5,584 nucleotides of DNA, taken from assembly GCA_027056825.1 (NCBI GenBank), contig JALUJS010000078.1, forward strand, positions 1 to 5,584, read 5' to 3'. This document shows positions 1-5,584 of the stretch, in pieces. Source of the DNA: Candidatus Krumholzibacteriia bacterium. Lineage in GTDB: Bacteria > Krumholzibacteriota > Krumholzibacteriia > LZORAL124-64-63. A program made the translations under genes and the position numbers. The notes below the pieces were generated by a model. That model ran no database searches. It was given only the letters and a program-made list of their open reading frames with translations, and was not told the DNA's origin. Each line of letters begins with the position of its first letter. The stretch's first letter is position 1.

Positions 1-1104
1 GCCGAATGCCTGCTGGACGGCGAGACCATCGTCGATGCGCGCACGGAGATCGGTTACATCCACCGTTGCTTCGAGAAGGAGGCCGAGGATCACACCTGGG
101 CCCAGGTCATGCCCTACACCGACCGCCTCAACTACTGCTCGGCCATGCTGAACAACAGCATCTACGCCTCGGCGGTGGAGAAGATGTTCGACATCGAGCC
201 GACACCGCGCTGCCAGGCCATCCGGGTCATCGTGGGCGAGCTGAGCCGGATCATCGACCACCTTGTCTGCTGCTGCACCAACCTGGTGGACCTGGGCGCC
301 CTGACCAACTACTGGTACCTGTACAACGTGCGCGAGAGCATCTACCAGAGCCTGGAGAAGCTCTGCGGGTCGCGCCTGACCACCAACTACGCCCGCATCG
401 GGGGCATGAGCCACGACCTGTACGACGGGTTCGCGGACGAGATCCGCGTCAAGCTCGGCGAGATGGAGCAGGGCGTCGACGACGTGATGAAACTGGTGGC
501 CCGCAACCGCATCTTCCTGGACCGCACCGTGGGCGTGGGGGCCATCAGCACGGCCGAGGCCCTCGACTGGGGCTACACCGGCCCGACCCTGCGGGCCACG
601 GGCCTGGCCTGGGACCTGCGCAAGGAAGCCCCCTACTGGGGCTACGACCAGTACGAGTTCGAGGTGCCCACCGGCGTCAACGGGGACACCCACGACCGCA
701 TCATGGTGCGCATGGCCGAGATGATCCAGAGCCGGCGCATTATCCTGCAGGCCCTGGAGAACATCCCCGACGGCCCGGTGGACGTGGACGACCGGCGCGT
801 GATCCTGCCCCCCAAGGAAGAGGTCTACGGGAGCATCGAAGGGGTCATGAACCAGTTCAAGCTGATCTACGAGGGGATCCAGGTGCCCGCCGGCCGGGGC
901 TACGGCTTCGGCGAGGGCGCCAACGGCGAGCTGGGCTTCTACTGCATCTCCGACGGGACGGGCCATCCGTACCGCATGAAGGTGCGGCCGCCCTGTTTCC
1001 CGATCTTCTCGTCCTACACCCGCCTGATCAAGGGCGGGATGATTCCCGACGCCATCGCGGTGCTCGGGAGCCTGAACATCATCGCCGGCGAGCTGGACCG
1101 GTGA
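1..1104 (+). CDS. nuoD: NADH-quinone oxidoreductase subunit D (NuoD, 49-kDa type), 5'-partial
   Basis: Quinone-site subunit of the peripheral arm of complex I, descended from the [NiFe]-hydrogenase large subunit. With NuoB it forms the pocket where cluster N2 reduces quinone. The frame is open from base 1, giving 367 codons plus TGA. From memory of Thermus Nqo4 (409 aa), fragment residue 1 aligns near Nqo4 residue 43, so about 42 residues are missing, including the quinone-site histidine of the THGV loop. The first in-frame ATG (109) is internal, because the conserved IGYIHR block lies before it. The quinone-site tyrosine (Nqo4 Tyr87) is Y45 in YTDRLNY. Other family blocks are NYARIGG (129-135), GELGFY with SDG, and the terminal GELDR, so the C-terminus is complete. 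No C-terminal hydrogenase CxxC is present, which excludes a NiFe enzyme. Oddities: Cys23 where glycine is usual, three consecutive cysteines (90-92), and PPCFPIFSS near the C-terminus. It is followed by nuoE after 40 nt. Confidence 0.97.
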   Translation, partial: AECLLDGETIVDARTEIGYIHRCFEKEAEDHTWAQVMPYTDRLNYCSAMLNNSIYASAVEKMFDIEPTPRCQAIRVIVGELSRIIDHLVCCCTNLVDLGALTNYWYLYNVRESIYQSLEKLCGSRLTTNYARIGGMSHDLYDGFADEIRVKLGEMEQGVDDVMKLVARNRIFLDRTVGVGAISTAEALDWGYTGPTLRATGLAWDLRKEAPYWGYDQYEFEVPTGVNGDTHDRIMVRMAEMIQSRRIILQALENIPDGPVDVDDRRVILPPKEEVYGSIEGVMNQFKLIYEGIQVPAGRGYGFGEGANGELGFYCISDGTGHPYRMKVRPPCFPIFSSYTRLIKGGMIPDAIAVLGSLNIIAGELDR

Positions 1105-1126
1105 CCAGGACCGAAAAGGACCGCAC

Positions 1127-1134
1127 GAGGAAGG
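1127..1134 (+). promoter_or_regulatory. Ribosome binding site of nuoE
   Basis: The purine-rich GAGGAAGG lies 10 nt before the nuoE ATG, within the 40-nt gap after nuoD. It supports the ATG at 1145 as the start. I see no promoter-like elements or hairpin in the gap, so it reads as a spacer within the operon. Confidence 0.75.
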
Positions 1135-1144
1135 TTGCAAGCCG

Positions 1145-1687
1145 ATGAACAAGCCGGTATCCCCAGGCAACGACCTGAAGCCCAGCGCCGAGACGGCCGC
1201 GCGGATCGACGCTCTGGTGGCGCGCTATCCCAATCCGCCCAGCGCCCTGATGCCGAGCATCTGGGCCATCATGGACGAACTGGGCCATGTGCCGCCGGCC
1301 GGCGTGGACCTGCTGACCGAGAAGCTGGGCGTGACCCGGGCCCGGGTGCACGAGGTGCTCTCGTTCTACACCATGTTCCGCACCGAGCCCCAGGCCGACC
1401 ACGTGCTGCAGGTCTGCCACAACATCAGCTGCCACATCATGGGCGCGCGGAACATCATCGCCCACCTGGAGAAGCGGCTGGGCATCCGGCTCGGCGAGAC
1501 GACCCCCGACGGCAAGTTCGCCCTGGAGGGCGTCGAGTGCCTGGGGGCCTGCGGCATGGGGCCGTGCCTGCAACTGGGCAAGCATCTCTACGAGCACCTG
1601 ACGCCCGAGCGCGTCGACGAGATCCTCGAGAGCCTGCGGCGCGGCGAGATCCCGCGGGCCGACACCGAGCGGGAACTGGAGGCCTAA
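1145..1687 (+). CDS. nuoE: NADH-quinone oxidoreductase subunit E (NuoE, 24-kDa type)
   Basis: Thioredoxin-fold subunit of the NADH-oxidising module. It binds the [2Fe-2S] cluster N1a, which sits close to the FMN of NuoF but off the main electron path. The protein has 180 residues, within the usual range for the family (about 160-220). An N-terminal helical region (about 30-80) carries the family pattern ending in FYTMFR (74-79). The thioredoxin-like domain follows, with all four cluster ligands: Cys91 and Cys96 in CHNISC, and Cys132 and Cys136 in ECLGAC. The conserved LTPE segment (152-155) comes next. An additional Cys141 lies five residues after the last ligand and is not one of the usual four. 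The ATG is backed by a purine-rich ribosome binding site. Its stop is one base before the nuoF start, so the two partner subunits are probably made by coupled translation. Confidence 0.97.
   Translation: MNKPVSPGNDLKPSAETAARIDALVARYPNPPSALMPSIWAIMDELGHVPPAGVDLLTEKLGVTRARVHEVLSFYTMFRTEPQADHVLQVCHNISCHIMGARNIIAHLEKRLGIRLGETTPDGKFALEGVECLGACGMGPCLQLGKHLYEHLTPERVDEILESLRRGEIPRADTERELEA
1678..1682 (+). promoter_or_regulatory. Ribosome binding site of nuoF, inside the end of nuoE
   Basis: A perfect GGAGG sits in the last codons of nuoE, 6 nt before a GTG. This decides the nuoF start: GTG at 1689, one base after the nuoE TAA. There is no ATG at a comparable position, and the conserved NuoF N-terminus begins immediately. 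Confidence 0.85.
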
Positions 1688-1688
1688 G

Positions 1689-2987
<1,299 letters not shown>

Positions 2988-2991
2988 TTCC

Positions 2992-4530
2992 ATGGCCAAG
3001 TTGACCATCGACGACCAGGAATACGAGTTCCCCGACGGGACCAGCCTGTTCGACGCCTGCCGCCAGGCGCGCGGGGAGGCCCTGCCGCATTTCTGCTACC
3101 ACCCGGACCTGCCGGTGGCCGGCGTGTGCCGCCTGTGCCAGGTCGAGGTGGAGGGGATGCCCAAGCTGACCATCGCCTGCAACACCACCGTCCGCGACGG
3201 CATGGTCGTCCATACGCGTAGCGAGCGGGTGAACAAGGCCGTGCAGCAGGTGCTGGAGATGCACCTGATCAACCACCCGGTCGACTGCCCCATCTGCGAC
3301 CAGGCGGGCGAGTGCGGGCTGCAGAACCAGTACATGCAGTACGGGCTGTACGAATCGAAGGTCCCCATGGCGGCCAAGGTCAAGAAGCACAAGGCCAAGG
3401 TCATCGGACCCTATGTCATCCTGGACCAGGAGCGCTGCGTGCTGTGCAGCCGCTGCGTGCGCTTCTGCAACGAGGTCACCGGCACCGGCGAGCTGGGCAT
3501 CTACAACCGCGGCGACCGCGCGGAACTGGACGTGGCGCCGGGCGTGGAGCTGGACAACAACTACAGCATGAACACCGTGGACATCTGCCCGGTGGGGGCC
3601 CTGACCAGCCGCGACTTCCGCTTCGCCAAGCGGGTCTGGATGCTCAAGAACACGCGCGGGGTGTGCCCCGGCTGCGCCACCGGCTGCAACGTGCGCATCG
3701 ACCACGAGGGCGGCCGGGTGTACCGCCTCAAGCCGGTCTACAACCCCGAGGTCAACGGCCGCTGGATGTGCGACCGCGGGCGCATGACCTACAAGGAACT
3801 CCACGACGAGCGGCGCCTGCTGCGGCCATTTGCCGGCGGCCGGGAGGCGGCCTGGACGGCGGCCTCGGTCGCCCTGGCGGACCTGCTGAGGGACGGTGGC
3901 TTCTCACTGGTGGTGGTGGGTCCCCGGGCCTCGCTGGAGGAGATGTTCCTGGCCCGGAAATTGGCCCCGGCCGACGCCGTGGTGGGCGGGCCTGCGGACC
4001 TTGACCGCGGCGAGGGGGACGACCTGCTGCTCGACGGCGACCGCACTCCCAATCGCGGCGGCCTGAAGACCCTGGGCATTCCCGAACCGGCGGCGGCCGA
4101 CCTCGCCGCCAGGATCACGGCGGCCTCCGGACCGGTGCTGGTCCTGGGCGGCGAACCGGGCCGCGACGCGGGGGTGGCCGCGGCCCTCGCCGGCTGCGGC
4201 GGGCTGGTCGTGATCGCCACCCATGACGGCCCGTCGGTCCAGGCGGCGGCAGTCGCCCTGCCGGGCGCGGCCTGGGCGGAGCAGGCCGGGGTGTTCGTCA
4301 ACCGGCAGGGACGCTGGCAGGGATTCGCCCAGGCCGTCGCACGACCCGGCGCCGCGCGCGAAGGCTGGAGGATCCTGGCCGAGCTGGCGGGCCTGGCCGG
4401 CGTGGAAACCGCCCCGCAGAGCCTCCGCGCGCTGCGGAAGGAAATCGTCGATACCGTTTTGTCCGAAGGGGAACTGGATATGGACCGGATGCCCGAAACG
4501 GGTTTCGTCCCCGGCGGGGGTGAACGATGA
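2992..4530 (+). CDS. nuoG: NADH-quinone oxidoreductase subunit G (NuoG, 75-kDa type), short form with N7 ligands
   Basis: Largest Fe-S subunit of the peripheral arm, carrying electrons from NuoF N3 towards NuoI and NuoB. All ligand sets are present. N1b [2Fe-2S] uses Cys35, 46, 49 and 63. N5 uses His95, Cys99, Cys102 and Cys108 (HxxxCxxCxxxxxC). N4 uses Cys149, 152, 155 and 199. The N7 set is Cys225, 228, 232 and 260 (CxxCxxxC-x27-C), known from E. coli and Thermus and lost in mitochondria. The remaining ~245 residues are a contracted molybdopterin-oxidoreductase-like domain. It keeps recognisable pieces: the SLEE segment (314-317), DRTPNRGG (350-357), PVLVLGGEP (381-389), and VALP...AEQAGVFVNRQGRWQ (421-443) leading into the GWRILAELA end. 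At 512 aa it is well below E. coli NuoG (about 908) or Thermus Nqo3 (about 783). The ATG has AGGAG 7 nt upstream. Its stop overlaps nuoH by ATGA. Confidence 0.97.
   Translation: MAKLTIDDQEYEFPDGTSLFDACRQARGEALPHFCYHPDLPVAGVCRLCQVEVEGMPKLTIACNTTVRDGMVVHTRSERVNKAVQQVLEMHLINHPVDCPICDQAGECGLQNQYMQYGLYESKVPMAAKVKKHKAKVIGPYVILDQERCVLCSRCVRFCNEVTGTGELGIYNRGDRAELDVAPGVELDNNYSMNTVDICPVGALTSRDFRFAKRVWMLKNTRGVCPGCATGCNVRIDHEGGRVYRLKPVYNPEVNGRWMCDRGRMTYKELHDERRLLRPFAGGREAAWTAASVALADLLRDGGFSLVVVGPRASLEEMFLARKLAPADAVVGGPADLDRGEGDDLLLDGDRTPNRGGLKTLGIPEPAAADLAARITAASGPVLVLGGEPGRDAGVAAALAGCGGLVVIATHDGPSVQAAAVALPGAAWAEQAGVFVNRQGRWQGFAQAVARPGAAREGWRILAELAGLAGVETAPQSLRALRKEIVDTVLSEGELDMDRMPETGFVPGGGER
3664..3771 (+). 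other. N7 [4Fe-4S] ligand region of NuoG
   Basis: This stretch encodes NuoG residues 225-260 with the spacing CxxCxxxC-x27-C. The spacing equals the E. coli NuoG N7 site as I remember it (Cys228, 231, 235, 263). N7 lies too far from the main chain to carry electrons to quinone and is thought to be a relic of the molybdoenzyme ancestor that stabilises the subunit. Ligand spacing is seen directly; cluster occupancy is inferred. Confidence 0.85.
4516..4523 (+). promoter_or_regulatory. Ribosome binding site of nuoH, inside the end of nuoG
   Basis: GGGGGTGA differs by one base from the consensus GGAGGTGA and ends 3 nt before the nuoH ATG. The ATG (4527-4529) shares bases with the nuoG TGA (4528-4530), the classic ATGA arrangement for translational coupling or reinitiation. 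This links synthesis of the last peripheral-arm gene in the window to the first membrane-arm gene. Confidence 0.7.
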
Positions 4531-5584
4531 CCATCGTCTACGAAGCGCTGGCCAAGATCGGCTTCATGTTCGCCGTCATCATGGGCATGGTGGTGGTCCT
4601 GATCTGGATGGAGCGCAAGGGCGCCGCCTACATCCAGGACCGCACGGGGCCCAACCGCGCCGATATCCTGGGCGTGCGCATGGCCGGCCTGATCCATCCG
4701 CTGGCCGACGTGTTCAAGCTCCTGTTCAAGGAGGACGTCACGCCCGCCAACCGGCATCGCGCCCTGTACAACCTGGCGCCCTGGCTGGTGATGACCGTCG
4801 CCCTGAGCACCTACGCCGTGATCCCCTTCGGGGACTTCCTGACCGTGGCGGGCCGCCGCGTCTCCCTGGTCGTGGCCGACCTGGACGTGGGCATGCTCTA
4901 CATCCTGGCCATCGCGAGCCTGGGCACCTACGGCGTGGTCATGGCCGGCTGGGCCGCGGGCAACAAGTTCACCTTCCTGGGCGGTCTGCGCGCCACGGCC
5001 CAGATGATCAGCTACGAGGTGAACATGGGCCTGGCCCTGCTGGGCCTGATGCTGGTGTTCGGCAGCCTGCGGGTGACCGACATCGCCGCCGGACAGGCCG
5101 CGCTGCTGTGGGGCTTTTTGCCCAAGTGGGGCGTGGTCGTCCAGCCCCTGGGTTTCCTGCTGTTCATCACCACGGTGTACGCCGAGACCAACCGCAACCC
5201 CTTCGACCTGCCCGAGGGCGAGTCGGAGATCGTGGCCGGCTACCACCTGGAATACAGCTCCATGAAATTCGCCCTGTTCTTCATGGCCGAGTATGCGCAC
5301 ATGGTGGTGGGCGCGGCCCTGATCGCCACGCTCTATTTCGGCGGTTACCAGGTGCCCTGGCTGCCGCGCCCGGCGCTGGAGGCCCACGCCGGCATGCTGC
5401 TGACCGGGACCCTGGTCTTCACGGTGATCATGTCCCTGCTCATCGCCCTGGCTTTCCTGCGGCGGGCCGGACGCGAGCGGGGGAAATTCGGCGACGCGCG
5501 CGACCGCGAGCCGGCCCTGGGTGCGGGGCTGTGGCTGATCATCGCCCTGGCCGCCGCCGCCGGGCTGCTGCGCAGTCCCTGGAC
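4527..5584 (+). CDS. nuoH: NADH-quinone oxidoreductase subunit H (NuoH, ND1 type), 3'-partial
   Basis: Membrane subunit at the junction of the two arms of complex I. It forms the entrance of the quinone tunnel and the acidic E-channel that links quinone reduction to proton pumping. There are 352 complete codons with no stop before the window ends. Family blocks: WMERKG (27-32) with QDRTGPNR (37-44), LADVFKLLFKED (59-70), GGLRATAQMISYE (152-164), AETNRNPFDLPEGESE (219-234) and GYHLEYSSMKFALFF (238-252). Hydrophobic helices are visible near 7-28, 82-101, 121-142, 160-181, 193-218 and 246-271. After GGYQVPWLP (272-280) come two more hydrophobic stretches, 290-311 and 331-348, joined by a very charged loop (312-328). 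The usual C-terminal RxxLPRxRYDQ signature has not appeared by residue 352, whereas E. coli NuoH is complete at 325. The full protein is therefore probably longer than 390 aa. The start is an ATG overlapping the nuoG stop. Confidence 0.96.
   Translation, partial: MTIVYEALAKIGFMFAVIMGMVVVLIWMERKGAAYIQDRTGPNRADILGVRMAGLIHPLADVFKLLFKEDVTPANRHRALYNLAPWLVMTVALSTYAVIPFGDFLTVAGRRVSLVVADLDVGMLYILAIASLGTYGVVMAGWAAGNKFTFLGGLRATAQMISYEVNMGLALLGLMLVFGSLRVTDIAAGQAALLWGFLPKWGVVVQPLGFLLFITTVYAETNRNPFDLPEGESEIVAGYHLEYSSMKFALFFMAEYAHMVVGAALIATLYFGGYQVPWLPRPALEAHAGMLLTGTLVFTVIMSLLIALAFLRRAGRERGKFGDARDREPALGAGLWLIIALAAAAGLLRSPW

Noticed and set aside
1095..1123. Three copies of GGACCG around the nuoD stop and the D-E gap
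   Set aside because: A 6-nt word in GC-rich DNA, unevenly spaced and with no inverted partner. Not enough to call a regulatory repeat or terminator.
6..1148. Open frame of 380 codons on the + strand in another frame over nuoD
   Set aside because: It is very Arg/Pro/His/Gly-rich and out of frame with the conserved NuoD sequence; a GC-bias shadow.
3664..4530. NuoG C-terminal region as an active formate dehydrogenase or molybdoenzyme domain
   Set aside because: The domain is far too short and lacks recognisable molybdopterin-binding and catalytic Cys/Sec features. It looks like the inactive remnant typical of NuoG.
3789..5387. Long antisense open frame (532 codons) opposite nuoG and nuoH
   Set aside because: It spans the overlap of two real genes on the other strand, has a His/Gln/Gly-rich shadow composition and matches no family I recognise.

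Overview
The window is an internal slice of a respiratory complex I (proton-pumping NADH:quinone oxidoreductase, NDH-1) operon. All genes are on the + strand in the order nuoD (5' end missing), nuoE, nuoF, nuoG, nuoH (3' end missing). The DNA is strongly GC-rich (about two-thirds G+C by eye), with G or C in most third codon positions. Start contexts carry clear Shine-Dalgarno sequences, so this is a high-GC bacterium. The phylum cannot be fixed from this slice. The NuoD, NuoG and NuoH sequences differ noticeably from the E. coli and Thermus forms I remember, which suggests a less-studied lineage, but that is inference.

Layout: nuoD from 1 to 1104 (its N-terminal ~42 codons are upstream); a 40-nt gap holding the nuoE ribosome binding site; nuoE 1145-1687; 1 nt; nuoF with a GTG start 1689-2987; 4 nt; nuoG 2992-4530; a 4-nt ATGA overlap; nuoH from 4527 to beyond the window end. 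No stretch over 300 nt lacks a gene. I see no promoter, terminator, RNA gene, mobile element, CRISPR array or long repeat. The tight packing implies one polycistronic transcript with translational coupling, started upstream and continuing downstream (probably nuoI onwards).

How the genes work together: NuoF oxidises NADH on FMN and passes electrons to its N3 [4Fe-4S] cluster. NuoE holds the off-path N1a [2Fe-2S] cluster. NuoG carries N1b, N4 and N5, and here also the ligands of the extra N7 cluster. NuoD forms the quinone pocket together with NuoB (not in the window). NuoH is the membrane subunit that receives the quinone and links its reduction to proton pumping. Cluster ligands, FMN/NADH motifs and the quinone-site tyrosine visible here are intact, so the complex should be functional.

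This is a core energy-metabolism locus, and I do not see an undescribed system in it. The points most worth a second look are: a short NuoG (512 aa) whose molybdopterin-type domain is contracted while the N7 ligands remain; a NuoH that reaches 352 residues without the usual C-terminal signature, apparently because of an inserted membrane segment; and unusual cysteines in NuoD.
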